56,967 nucleotides of DNA from Flavivirga aquimarina (GTDB taxonomy: Bacteria > Bacteroidota > Bacteroidia > Flavobacteriales > Flavobacteriaceae). Below, one piece after another: positions 43,143-51,799 of the stretch. The notes under the pieces were generated by a model that saw only the letters and a program-made list of their open reading frames with translations, had not been told where the DNA came from and searched no databases. The stretch is taken from positions 1-56,967 of the forward strand of contig NZ_JAUOEK010000118.1 of assembly GCF_030540835.1 (NCBI RefSeq), given 5' to 3'. The position numbers were made by a program, and so were the translations under genes. How positions within the stretch are numbered: position 1 is the stretch's first letter; every line of letters starts with the position of its first letter.

Positions 43143-43853
43143 TTAAATGAAGTGCCTTCGTACAAACACCTTGGATACCATCCAAATTAAGATGGCGTAG
43201 AGTAAAAAGCCAATTCCCAACATGAATCCAGTTTCACAGCCATTTGCTAGATTGTCAATACTTTGAAAAATCCAATGAGTAGGCAATATTCCAAAAACAT
43301 GTTTAATACTCTCAGGAACAAAAAAGGCTGCTACAGGAATCAACACTAACATATTGAATGCTTTTATATATACCATGCCCTGCATCCTATTTTGTACAAT
43401 TGAGTTTATTGCCATGGCATAAAGCGGTACCACAGCAGCGGCTAATAATGAAACAAGAATATTCACCAAAATACCAATTTCATAAAAAGGCTGCACGAAT
43501 AACAATATCACATTTAACAATACGGTAAAGAAAAACGGAATCAAAAAACGAGAAATAAGGTACTCTGTTTTTGAAAAAGGTATAACACCATATACTTTTG
43601 CAACATCAGTTTCTTTCTCATCAATTAAAACCATTGAACTAACAAAACAATACAATTGAGTATTCTCAATTACCGCAATTATTAAAAATAGGGGGATATA
43701 GGGTTGCAAGAAATCATATTTTTCTACCAAAAAAGGAACTCCCCATATTATCAATACAAAAAGCACTATGGGTAGAAAGAAGAAAGATTTTAACGATGGA
43801 TCCCTAAATACTATTTTAAAATCCGTTATCGCAAGGTTTATTATTTTTTTCAT
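43143..43853 (-). CDS. ABC exporter permease (second)
   Basis: This is a 236-residue protein with six predicted membrane segments and an N-terminal amphipathic start (INLAITDFKIVFRDPSL) typical of ABC-2 type permeases. It probably pairs with the neighbouring permease as a heterodimer. It is the last gene of a TetR-ATPase-permease-permease operon, 11 bp after the first permease. Confidence 0.85.
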   Translation of the reverse strand: MKKIINLAITDFKIVFRDPSLKSFFFLPIVLFVLIIWGVPFLVEKYDFLQPYIPLFLIIAVIENTQLYCFVSSMVLIDEKETDVAKVYGVIPFSKTEYLISRFLIPFFFTVLLNVILLFVQPFYEIGILVNILVSLLAAAVVPLYAMAINSIVQNRMQGMVYIKAFNMLVLIPVAAFFVPESIKHVFGILPTHWIFQSIDNLANGCETGFMLGIGFLLYAILIWMVSKVFVRRHFI

Positions 43854-43864
43854 CCTTATAAATT

Positions 43865-44563
43865 TTATTTATGAATAACCTTAGTGCTAAACCTTCGGTA
43901 AGCCAACCAATAGAATAATGGAATAGCGACAAGAATAGAAGTATAAACCAACCAATAATTTATTTGGGTTTCTTGAATGGATGTACTTAATAAATCTAAG
44001 CTCCCTTGAATAGGAAATAAATAGGCAAAAAAGCCTAGGTCAATCACATCGAGAAACTCCAGAAGTGGAATATTGACAAAAACTATGAATACTGGAAAAG
44101 AAAGCATGGCAAATTTTAGAAACTCATTCGCAAAAGTGAGCATATAAAGACCTAACAAAGTAGACAGTACGCATATTGAGGTTGCTCCTACAGTAAATGA
44201 AAGAATACCAAAATCTAGCCCTTTAAGCGGAATAATTAAGCCTAAAGAACAAATAACACCAACGATTGAAAGCGAAATAGTCTTGGATAAGAGAAAAGTA
44301 TGTATATTAATGGGAGTGGTAAATATGGCTGCTAATATATCATGTTTCATCTCGGTGTAAATGGCTAAGGCTATAAAAAAGTATCCGATTACCGATGGGT
44401 CGTTCAGGATCAAAGAAACCAATAAAGGATCTATTGCATCAGAATCTCTAAAAAAATACAACAGAATGCCATATAAAAACGTAACTCCAAAACTAATAGC
44501 TATAATGCTATTCTTTTGTAAGAGAATAAACTCCCATTTTAATTGCGTGATAAACCTCTTCAT
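43865..44563 (-). CDS. ABC exporter permease (first)
   Basis: This is a 232-residue integral membrane protein with six hydrophobic segments. It begins FITQLKWEFILLQKNSIIAISF, the ABC-2 permease pattern seen in fluoroquinolone-type exporters. Its ATG overlaps the ATPase stop codon by four bases (ATGA), so expression is coupled. Confidence 0.85.
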   Translation of the reverse strand: MKRFITQLKWEFILLQKNSIIAISFGVTFLYGILLYFFRDSDAIDPLLVSLILNDPSVIGYFFIALAIYTEMKHDILAAIFTTPINIHTFLLSKTISLSIVGVICSLGLIIPLKGLDFGILSFTVGATSICVLSTLLGLYMLTFANEFLKFAMLSFPVFIVFVNIPLLEFLDVIDLGFFAYLFPIQGSLDLLSTSIQETQINYWLVYTSILVAIPLFYWLAYRRFSTKVIHK

Positions 44564-45411
44564 TGCTTTAACGATTTGCCTGTTACGCTAATAAAGACCT
44601 CTTCTAGTGTAGCTTCCTGTGTGTGAATACTTTTAACATCATCACTTTTAATAAACGTTAGAAATGCTTCATTATCCCCTATTTTTTTTAATGGAAATTC
44701 CATTTGTTCACCGCTATTTAATTCTACATTAAGAAGTTCCTTACCAAACTGTTTTTTTAATTTCTTTGGAGAATCTACAATTTGCAGCGTACCGTCAACG
44801 ATAAGAGCAACACGGTCGCAAATATCATCGGCAGCTTCCATGCTATGGGTAGTAACAAATATGGTCTTGCCTTCCGATTTTAAATCCAGTATATGCTGTT
44901 TTATTTTATGTGCGTTTACAGGATCAAGACCAGAGGTGGGTTCATCAAAAAACAAAATATCAGGATTGTGCTGAATGGCTCTAATGAAATTTAAGCGCAT
45001 TTTCATTCCTTTTGAATAAGCTTCAACAGGTTTATCAATCGCATCGCTCAGGCCAACCATGTCAAAAAGTTCCTGTACACTTTTGTTTCGTTTTGTTTGG
45101 TAAAAAGAGGCGAACAAGTCTAGATTCTCTTTTCCTGTAAGCTTTAAGTAGTGGTTCGGCAATTCAAACCCCACACCAATCTTTTCGAGGTAATTACTTC
45201 CCCATTCCGATAAATCCTTATCATTAATCTTTATGATTCCTTTATATCCCGTTAAAATCTTATAAAGTACTTTTTGAGCTGTACTTTTCCCAGCACCCGA
45301 AGGACCAAGAAAACCAAAAACTTCACCTTTATCAACGCTAAAACTTAACCCTTTAAGCGTTGGTGAATCATTCCTTGGGTATGTAAACACCAAATTCTCT
45401 ACTTGTATCAT
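44560..45411 (-). CDS. ABC exporter ATP-binding protein
   Basis: This is a 283-residue ATPase. Walker A is GPSGAGKST (36-44), Walker B with D-loop is ILFFDEPTSGLDP, and the switch histidine is in FVTTHSME. The signature is YSKGMKMRL, a common variant of LSGGQ. The C-terminal region (after about 225) is the DUF4162-like extension ending FISVTGKSLK. It powers the two permeases encoded downstream and overlaps the TetR gene by one base. Confidence 0.92.
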   Translation of the reverse strand: MIQVENLVFTYPRNDSPTLKGLSFSVDKGEVFGFLGPSGAGKSTAQKVLYKILTGYKGIIKINDKDLSEWGSNYLEKIGVGFELPNHYLKLTGKENLDLFASFYQTKRNKSVQELFDMVGLSDAIDKPVEAYSKGMKMRLNFIRAIQHNPDILFFDEPTSGLDPVNAHKIKQHILDLKSEGKTIFVTTHSMEAADDICDRVALIVDGTLQIVDSPKKLKKQFGKELLNVELNSGEQMEFPLKKIGDNEAFLTFIKSDDVKSIHTQEATLEEVFISVTGKSLKQ

Positions 45412-46076
45412 TATAGCTGTTTTTTATTAAATGATGGTTTTACAAGAGCTATATAATCATCGACTTTTTGCATCAACAATTCTTTTTTACCTTCATAAAT
45501 AGGACTATTGCTCTCAATGCTTTTGAGCGGATTTATAGCGCCTTCAAAAAGTAGCTCTTCTTGTATGCTAACGCCAACTTTATATAGCAAGAATCCCATA
45601 GTTTTTATAGGCATATTGTTTTTGAAAAGTCCTAATTCAATTTCATTTTCAACTATCCCTTCAAAGGCTGAAACGGTTTGTTTCATCATATCCTTAAACA
45701 AATGTTTGATGGATGGCGAGTTCAAGTTTTCTAGCAAACTATGTAGAAAATGGCTCTGCAAAGGATTCTCCTTATCAAACCGATAGCCACAAAGAAATAA
45801 ATCTCTAAAATAGCTCCAAAAATCAGAATAGTCTTCTCGTTTTATTGATTCAACATAAGGCATCTTTACTGCAGAACATTCACCAATGAGATAGAGGAAT
45901 AGATCCAGTTTATTATCAAAATACTGATAAATACTGCCTTTGGCAATGCCGAGTTTTTTCACCACAACACTGACAGAAGCTTCGTCATAGGTTTTGACTG
46001 CGCACTCTTTCAAAAAAGCATCTGTAATCTGCTTTCTTTTGGCTTCATTTAATTTTAAAAATGTTTCTTTGGGCAT
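45411..46076 (-). CDS. TetR-family repressor of the ABC exporter operon
   Basis: This 221-residue protein has an N-terminal HTH: KRKQITDAFLKECAVKTYDEASVSVVVKKLGIAKGSIYQYFDNKLDLF. A helical ligand-binding domain follows. It heads the exporter operon and two palindromic sites occur just upstream, consistent with autoregulation by an exported small molecule. Confidence 0.9.
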   Translation of the reverse strand: MPKETFLKLNEAKRKQITDAFLKECAVKTYDEASVSVVVKKLGIAKGSIYQYFDNKLDLFLYLIGECSAVKMPYVESIKREDYSDFWSYFRDLFLCGYRFDKENPLQSHFLHSLLENLNSPSIKHLFKDMMKQTVSAFEGIVENEIELGLFKNNMPIKTMGFLLYKVGVSIQEELLFEGAINPLKSIESNSPIYEGKKELLMQKVDDYIALVKPSFNKKQL

Positions 46077-46087
46077 AGATGTATTAT

Positions 46088-46138
46088 TGTGACCATACAG
46101 TCACAAATGTATAAGATTAATTTGTGACTGACAAGTCA
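46088..46138 (-). promoter_or_regulatory. probable TetR operators
   Basis: Two palindromes lie within 65 bp upstream of the TetR start. They are TGTGAC-N6-GTCACA (46088-46105) and TGACT-GACA-AGTCA (46125-46138), both within a TTTGTGACTG-like context. The spacing suggests cooperative repression of the exporter operon. Binding is inferred. Confidence 0.6.
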
Positions 46139-46291
46139 TTTCTATGAAGAAATAAAAAATAAGACCTTAAGAATTGATAATAAGCAATTAACAATGCTCT
46201 TAACTCTTAATCATTTATAATATCTTTTTTTTCATATTTTAGTGAATCACAAAACAAACTATCAATAACTAGGTGCAAACAGATACCCAAA

Positions 46292-47095
46292 ATGAACAAA
46301 AAATATACAGAATCCTTTGAAAACTTAAGAAAAGAACTCACCACCTTTCTTTACAGAATGGTTGGCGTAGTGGAAGATGCCGAAGACATAGTACAGGAAA
46401 CATATATTAAAGTTGTTAAAAACATTGATACATTTAGAAAAGAGTCTAGTTTTAAAACTTGGGTTTTTACCATTGCCATTAATACATCTAAAAATTATTT
46501 AAATAAGGTAAATAGATGGAAAGAAAATGTAATGGACACCTGTGCGAATCTTCACATGGAGAACCCTTCCTATTTTAAGCAGTTAGAGCAGGAATTTCAT
46601 GCCACACCAGATGCGAATTTTGAAATAAAAGAGCAAATTGACTATTGTTTTTCCTGTATTGGAAGAACATTAGAGCTTGAGCAACAAATCTGCTTACTTT
46701 TAAAAGATGTGTATGGCTTTACTCAAAAAGAAATAGGAACCATTACAGAATTAAGTTCTGGAAAAGTGAAACATGGTATTACAAATGCCAGAAATAATAT
46801 GAAGAGAATTTTTAAAGAACGTTGTTCTTTGATAAATAAAAATGGTATTTGCACTCAATGCACCTCTCTTAAAGGGCTTCTAAATCCCGAGCAAGAAATT
46901 CAAATAGAATTAAACAAATTGAAGCTTGAGCAAGAAAAAGACATTAATAACGACAAAATGTTAGAATTACGACTTGAAATAGTCAAATCAATTGACCCCG
47001 TTTTCGGGGCTTCTACAGGTCTACATCAATACTTCCTAAACAATATCAACCACTGGATAACTCTGGATAAAAACAAAAAACAGAAGTTGGTTTAA
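46292..47095 (+). CDS. sigma-70 (ECF-like) factor with Cys-containing C-terminal extension
   Basis: This is a 267-residue protein. Region 2 occupies about 8-78 (EDAEDIVQETYIKVVKNI, SSFKTWVFTIAINTSKNYL). Region 4 occupies about 125-175 (ELEQQICLLLKDVYGFTQKEIGTITELSSGKVKHGI). A C-terminal extension of about 90 residues begins CSLINKNGICTQC (Cys178, 187, 190), a possible metal knuckle. The same motif occurs in the other sigma factor at 49377. It heads a plus-strand group with two SnoaL-like genes and an SRPBCC gene. Confidence 0.85.
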   Translation: MNKKYTESFENLRKELTTFLYRMVGVVEDAEDIVQETYIKVVKNIDTFRKESSFKTWVFTIAINTSKNYLNKVNRWKENVMDTCANLHMENPSYFKQLEQEFHATPDANFEIKEQIDYCFSCIGRTLELEQQICLLLKDVYGFTQKEIGTITELSSGKVKHGITNARNNMKRIFKERCSLINKNGICTQCTSLKGLLNPEQEIQIELNKLKLEQEKDINNDKMLELRLEIVKSIDPVFGASTGLHQYFLNNINHWITLDKNKKQKLV

Positions 47096-47187
47096 ATAAG
47101 CCTCGTTCAAAATTTCTTTCCCATCTGTCTAATATAATAGAGGCTCACAAGAAGTGAGTTAACATTAATATTTAAAATTTTATTAAA

Positions 47188-47568
47188 ATGAGTAAGACAG
47201 AAAAAACAAAGCAAATTCTTGAAAATTATTTTGAGGCGATGTATGCAAAAAAAGGATGGGAAGAATTAATTACCGATGAAATTACTATGAGCGGTTCTGC
47301 GATTCCACTTGTAAAAGGGAAGGATGAGTTTATTCAACAAACCAATGAATTTCTTCAAAATGTATATGAGGGTAAAGTTAGAAACATGATTGTTCAAGAT
47401 GATTGGGCTTGTGTGCTAACAAATTATCAGATAGGGCATCCAGATATGGCCATACTCGATTTAGATACTTGCGAAATAGTGCACGTAAAAAATGGAAAAG
47501 TAAATTCTTTTGAGCTGTATTTCGACTCCATGGCGTTTGCCAATTTTATGGAGAAAATGAAAAAATAA
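47188..47568 (+). CDS. SnoaL/NTF2-like protein
   Basis: This 126-residue protein has the SnoaL-like cone-shaped alpha+beta pattern: KTKQILENYFEAMYAKKGWEEL, GSAIPLVKGKDEFIQQTNEFL, then DWACVLTNYQIG and a terminal IVHVKNGKVNSFELYFDSMAF. Such domains bind small hydrophobic ligands or act as isomerases. In some ECF families a SnoaL domain is fused to the sigma factor; here it is a separate gene 92 bp downstream. Confidence 0.78.
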   Translation: MSKTEKTKQILENYFEAMYAKKGWEELITDEITMSGSAIPLVKGKDEFIQQTNEFLQNVYEGKVRNMIVQDDWACVLTNYQIGHPDMAILDLDTCEIVHVKNGKVNSFELYFDSMAFANFMEKMKK

Positions 47569-47574
47569 GAGGAC

Positions 47575-47934
47575 ATGACACAAACAAATAAATCATTAGA
47601 AACTGTTCAAGCATTTTTTAACGCGATAAACAGTGGTAACATAGAAAAAGCGAGCAGCTATTTGGCACATAATCACGAATATACAGGGCCAATGTTTTCA
47701 ACTAAAAGCCCTGAAGAATATTTTGGAGAATTGAGTAAAATGCAGATGGAATTTGCCGTAGTAACTCAAGACCTGATTGGATATGATTCTTCTGTGACTC
47801 ATATCTCAATACTAAAGATGATAGCCCCAGTGCAAGCCGAGATTCCGTGTTGTGAAGTCTTTGATATAGAAAATGAAAAAATAATACGCCAGCGATTCTT
47901 TTTTGATACCGCATTATTTCCAGATAATAAATAA
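47575..47934 (+). CDS. SnoaL-like polyketide-cyclase-type protein
   Basis: This 119-residue NTF2-fold protein begins SLETVQAFFNAINSGNIEKASSYLAHNHEYTGP, the SnoaL hallmark helix-helix-strand. It continues to PCCEVFDIENEKIIRQRFFFD. It starts 6 bp after the previous SnoaL-like gene and shares its fold, but not obviously its sequence. Confidence 0.78.
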   Translation: MTQTNKSLETVQAFFNAINSGNIEKASSYLAHNHEYTGPMFSTKSPEEYFGELSKMQMEFAVVTQDLIGYDSSVTHISILKMIAPVQAEIPCCEVFDIENEKIIRQRFFFDTALFPDNK

Positions 47935-47937
47935 ACT

Positions 47938-48447
47938 ATGGATAATGCTATGAAGGGAAAATATCAATTCACAAACTCAGTTGAAATAGATGCCCCAAAG
48001 GCTGTTGTATGGCCATTTATAGATAATTCTAAAGAAATGGAAAATTGGTCAGATTTTGTGCCATCTGTTGAAATACAATTAAAAGAGAGCCAAGTGAAGG
48101 AATCCTTAAACTCAGTACGGAAGGTTGATGTAATCTTTGGAAAAAAATCAGGATATTTTATGGAACGAAGAATTGTTCATGAGGAAGGTTCTAAAATTGG
48201 ATACCACATTTATGAAGATACGGTTGGTTTTAAAAAATTTCTAAAACAAGCCAGTTTCATAATTGAAATTTCATCCATTACAGACAAGAAAACACTTTTA
48301 AGATGGTCATTTTATCAACAGGTTAATGGGGTTTTAGGCTGGCTGGTTCACCCTATGTTTAAAAAAACACAGGCAAAAGGGAATAATGAGAATTTGCAAA
48401 AATTAAAAACCCTTGTAGAAAAATCATTTCAACAGAACCTTAGGTAA
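47938..48447 (+). CDS. SRPBCC (START-like) ligand-binding protein
   Basis: This 169-residue protein starts with the beta-strand EIDAPKAVVWPFIDNSKEMENWSDFVPSVE. It ends with a long amphipathic helix (KTQAKGNNENLQKLKTLVEK), the SRPBCC pattern. It lies 3 bp after the SnoaL-like gene, so sigma factor, two SnoaL and SRPBCC genes form one tight group. Confidence 0.8.
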   Translation: MDNAMKGKYQFTNSVEIDAPKAVVWPFIDNSKEMENWSDFVPSVEIQLKESQVKESLNSVRKVDVIFGKKSGYFMERRIVHEEGSKIGYHIYEDTVGFKKFLKQASFIIEISSITDKKTLLRWSFYQQVNGVLGWLVHPMFKKTQAKGNNENLQKLKTLVEKSFQQNLR

Positions 48448-48519
48448 ATCAGTCTAATGGAAAATTCAAAATCATGATTATTCGTTACTATTAATTTTTT
48501 CTTTAATAAATCTACGCCT

Positions 48520-48587
48520 AACAATACATGAAAGCAAAAAACGGTTCGATATTATACTCGAACCGTTTTTTGCTTTCATGTATTGTT
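48520..48587. terminator. perfect 30-bp inverted repeat
   Basis: A 30-nt arm (48520-48549) is exactly complementary to 48558-48587 around an 8-nt loop (TATTATAC). The arms contain AAAAAACGGTTCGA and its complement, so each strand carries a T-run inside the stem. It can act as a terminator, but its length and perfection are unusual. The following 260 bp (48588-48849) hold no gene I can support. Confidence 0.7.
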
Positions 48588-48849
48588 ACCGTTACCCGAA
48601 AAGCAAGTATGTTTTAATCTGCTGTAACTCATATATTAACCTTTATATTGTGTTATATCCCTCGTTAGCAGCAAGCAGAACAATTGTAAATACCAGAAAA
48701 AGATTAACGTTTCAATATTCGTTACTTTTCAGACACAAACCTTTAACCTTCATTGAACACAAGAATAAATAGGGGTTTAAAATTCAATACTAGTCACACA
48801 TTTAGATTTCCATTGTCTAACTAATAGACAGTCACTAAAAAAACTAAAT

Positions 48850-49371
48850 ATGAATTTAAAAAAAATGCAAGTAATCGACTTAACCAAAACCATTAACGCC
48901 TCAACAGATAGTTTATGGAACATTATGGTTACCAATTTTGGAAATGTAGCCAATTACACTCCAACGCTTTATTTTTCAAGGTATGCCAATGAATTAAGAG
49001 AAGTGGCAGGTTGTGAACGCCATTGTACCCTAAGTTCAAACGGGAAAAAATATTTAGTAGAAAGACTAGATTTTGTTGACAAAAAGAACCATACCTATAG
49101 GGTAAAATTTAAAGAATCGTCTGAACCAATAGATAAAGAATTATCCTTTGTCCAATTTACTTTAACTCCAATAAATACAAGCACTACCAAAATTAAAACA
49201 CATATGGAGTATAGAACGAAACCTGCATTTATCGGATTTTTAGCAAAAAGGCAGTTTATAAAAATATTTAGGGATATGTTTATTGGATTAGAACACTACG
49301 AAAAATCAGGAGAGAAAATAAACGCTAGCATCGGAAATTTTAAAAAAATAAAGAAAAATTACCAATATTAA
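48850..49371 (+). CDS. SRPBCC (polyketide-cyclase-like) protein
   Basis: This 173-residue protein has the START-like pattern: TKTINASTDSLWNIMVTNFGNVANYTP, REVAGCERHCTLSSNGKKYLVERLDFVD, and a terminal helix with FIKIFRDMFIGLEHYEKSGE. It lies 5 bp upstream of the second Cys-motif sigma factor, giving an SRPBCC-sigma-methyltransferase group. Confidence 0.78.
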   Translation: MNLKKMQVIDLTKTINASTDSLWNIMVTNFGNVANYTPTLYFSRYANELREVAGCERHCTLSSNGKKYLVERLDFVDKKNHTYRVKFKESSEPIDKELSFVQFTLTPINTSTTKIKTHMEYRTKPAFIGFLAKRQFIKIFRDMFIGLEHYEKSGEKINASIGNFKKIKKNYQY

Positions 49372-49376
49372 TAGGT

Positions 49377-50258
49377 ATGCGAAATATGAATACAATTTTT
49401 GATAATACATACGATAAAAAGCTAGATATAAAATTAATTAACGACTCCTTAAATGGGAGTAAAAAGGCGCTTGAAAGCTTAATAAAAAGACATCAAAAAT
49501 ACATCTACAATATAGCCTGGAAAATGTCGGGAGATCCTGATGATGCTGCTGACATTACTCAAGAGGTATTCATTAAGGTAATAACGAATCTTTCTAAATT
49601 TAAAAAAAATAGTTCTTTTCGAACCTGGCTATATCGCATCACTTTTAATCATTTTTTAAATACGAAAAAAAGTAAAATGGAAGGCTGGATTACAGATTTT
49701 GAACAATACGGTAACACTCTAGAAGCTATACCTGATTTAGAATTGACAATGGAAGATCAAATGTTGTTAGAAGATTCTATTAAGGAGGGGCAATTTAGAT
49801 GTATGTCGGCTATGTTGCTTTGTCTTACTCGAGAACAGCGTATTGCGTATATTCTTGGAGATATTTTTGGAGCCGACCATCTAGTATCATCGGAATTATT
49901 GGATATTACGCCATCTACTTATAGAAAACGGATTTCAAGAGCAAGAAAAGATCTTTATAGTTTTATGGATGGGCAATGTGGTTTGATTAATAAAAATAAT
50001 CCATGTAGATGTAGAAAAAAAACAAACTTTAGTATCCAAAATGGATTTATCGACCCTGAAAATTTAAGATTCAATATAAAAAATGAAAAATCAATTGGCA
50101 CTGTAATTACCCATAAATCTGAGCGATTTGGTGATTTTTACAACAATAAATATTCGGAGTTACAAAAGGAAATGCCTTTTTCAGAATCTAATAAAATCAA
50201 TCTATTTGAAAATATAATTAATTCAAAAAATGTAAGGGAAGTCCTTAATTTTAAATAA
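49377..50258 (+). CDS. sigma-70 (ECF-like) factor with CGLINKNNPCRC extension
   Basis: This is a 293-residue protein. Region 2 is at about 25-100 (LESLIKRHQKYIYNIAWKM, DDAADITQEVFIKVITNL, SSFRTWLYRITFNHFLN). Region 4 is at about 140-195 (LTREQRIAYILGDIFGADHLV, ITPSTYRKRISRARKDLYSF). The extension begins GQCGLINKNNPCRCRKK (Cys201, 210, 212), followed by about 80 residues. The first sigma factor at 46292 has the equivalent CSLINKNGICTQC, so both belong to one subfamily. The extension may be regulatory or metal-binding. Confidence 0.87.
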   Translation: MRNMNTIFDNTYDKKLDIKLINDSLNGSKKALESLIKRHQKYIYNIAWKMSGDPDDAADITQEVFIKVITNLSKFKKNSSFRTWLYRITFNHFLNTKKSKMEGWITDFEQYGNTLEAIPDLELTMEDQMLLEDSIKEGQFRCMSAMLLCLTREQRIAYILGDIFGADHLVSSELLDITPSTYRKRISRARKDLYSFMDGQCGLINKNNPCRCRKKTNFSIQNGFIDPENLRFNIKNEKSIGTVITHKSERFGDFYNNKYSELQKEMPFSESNKINLFENIINSKNVREVLNFK

Positions 50259-50268
50259 TAAAGATGAT

Positions 50269-50910
50269 ATGATGAATAAATCAAAAGAATTCTGGGATAG
50301 GGCCTCCAAAAATTATGATAAAACCGAAGAGCGTTTTGAATATATCCACAGTAAATCTAGGCAGAACACTAAAAAGTACCTCAAGAGCAGTGATGTTATT
50401 TTGGATTATGGATGTGGAACTGGAACTACATCCTGTGAACTTGCTCATCTGGTTAAACAGATTCAAGCTATTGATATCTCATCTAAAATGATTGAAATAT
50501 CAAAAGAAAAAGCAGTTCTTAGTAAGGTTGAAAATGTAAATTTCGTACAAACAGATATTTTTGATAAAAGATACAGAAAAGAAATGTTTGATATAATTTT
50601 AACTTTCAACATGCTACACACAGTAACCGATCCCCAGAATGTTACGCAAAGAATACATGAATTATTAAAGCCTGAAGGGTTATTTATTTCTATAACACCT
50701 TGCTTGCGAGATAAAATGTCATTTTTAGTGAACATTCAGATTCGGCTTGTTCAGATATTCTGTAAAATGGGAATAATTCCCATTCCTATAAGAAGACTTA
50801 AAAGTGGTGAATTAGATGATTTATTGGCAAATGGAAATTTCCAAACTGTTGACACTGAAATGATATACAAAGGAGCTTCTAGTTATTATATGGTAGCCAA
50901 AAAAGCATGA
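50269..50910 (+). CDS. class I SAM-dependent methyltransferase
   Basis: This is a 213-residue protein. Motif I is VILDYGCGTGTTS (43-55), then IDISSKMIEISKEK, VQTDIFDK, and FDIILTFNMLHTV. It is the methyltransferase_11/25 type, often acting on quinone-like or lipid substrates. It follows the sigma-factor gene by 10 bp. Its similarity to the methyltransferase at 42510 is at the family level only. Confidence 0.87.
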   Translation: MMNKSKEFWDRASKNYDKTEERFEYIHSKSRQNTKKYLKSSDVILDYGCGTGTTSCELAHLVKQIQAIDISSKMIEISKEKAVLSKVENVNFVQTDIFDKRYRKEMFDIILTFNMLHTVTDPQNVTQRIHELLKPEGLFISITPCLRDKMSFLVNIQIRLVQIFCKMGIIPIPIRRLKSGELDDLLANGNFQTVDTEMIYKGASSYYMVAKKA

Positions 50911-51014
50911 AAAGTTACACATAAAGCTGTGCATTTAAACTCTGTTCGTTCGTTTGACTATATAATAAATAATTGCATACATCCTATTCAATCCGGCTTA
51001 ACCTTGCTTTTAAA

Positions 51015-51404
51015 ATGATTTCAAGTAATATAACCGGAGTAATCGTGTTGATTTTAATTGTATTTCAAATTAAATCGGATAAAACAATTGTCTTAAGTCA
51101 CCAAATTGAAATTAACAATAGTCCAAGTCAAGTTTGGGAAACATTAAATAATATCGAAACTGTAGCAGAATACAAATCCGCAGATAGAAAAAACGCAATG
51201 CATCTCTAATAATAAAAGTGGAATGGGGCAAGTAGAGCGTGCATCATGAAGAATGGTTCAAAAATAAAAGAGCGCGTAATTAAAGTCAAAGAAAACAAAG
51301 TGATTACAATGGAGCTTTATGAGAGTAATTGGCCCGTAAAAGATATGAAATGGAGAACAGCTATCGAGAACAAAATGGTAAGACGTTGGTCACTCAAAAA
51401 TTAG
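51015..51404 (+). pseudogene. degenerate SRPBCC-family gene
   Basis: From ATG 51015 the frame encodes a membrane-anchor-like N-terminus (NITGVIVLILIVFQ) and a START-like strand SHQIEINNSPSQVWETLNNIETVAEY, then stops at about 51207. A different frame downstream continues the family (KIKERVIKVKENKVITMELYE, NWPVKDMKWRTAIE). A frameshift plus internal stops have broken a gene related to the other SRPBCC genes here. Confidence 0.75.
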
Positions 51405-51699
51405 AGTATATTTAGGTTTGGATAACTCTTAAAAAGCTTTATGGTTATTTTCCCTTTAAGTATTCTCATTAACTTTGAAATAGAAACTTTCGGGGGGATT
51501 GAAACCAACAAATGGATATGATCCTCCTGTACATTTTACTCTTGGACTTCACAATTTTTCCATTCACACAACATACGAATATCACGATCTAACAAATCTT
51601 TTATTGTCCTTTCAATATTCGTAACCTATATTTTGGAACCCAAACTGTATGATAATCATATTTATAGACAACATGACTAAGTTTCTTATATTTGCTCAT
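51401..51699 (-). pseudogene. decayed IS200/IS605-type transposase (tnpA, Y1)
   Basis: On the minus strand the start MSKYKKLSHVVYKYDYHTVW and VPKYR match the N-terminus of IS200-type Y1 transposases. After a frameshift, another frame gives DRDIRMLCEWKNCEV and QEDHIHLLVSIPPKVSISKLM (HIHLL carries the HUH motif), then a terminal fragment. At least one nonsense codon also interrupts it. The catalytic Tyr region is lost, so it is inactive. Confidence 0.85.
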
Positions 51700-51730
51700 A
51701 ATACAAATATAGGCATAGCCTTAAGAACAT

Positions 51731-51757
51731 GACCACCTGCTATGCAGGTGGTTTTTC
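51731..51757. other. IS200-end-like hairpin
   Basis: CCACCTGC (51733-51740) and GCAGGTGG (51744-51751) form a hairpin 32 bp upstream of the decayed IS200-type start, followed by five T. Subterminal hairpins of this kind are recognised by Y1 transposases, so this is probably the surviving left end of the element. It can also serve as a terminator. Confidence 0.55.
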
Positions 51758-51799
51758 AAGGAAAATTAAAAAATACACTTATCCCAAATCAAGAATAGT

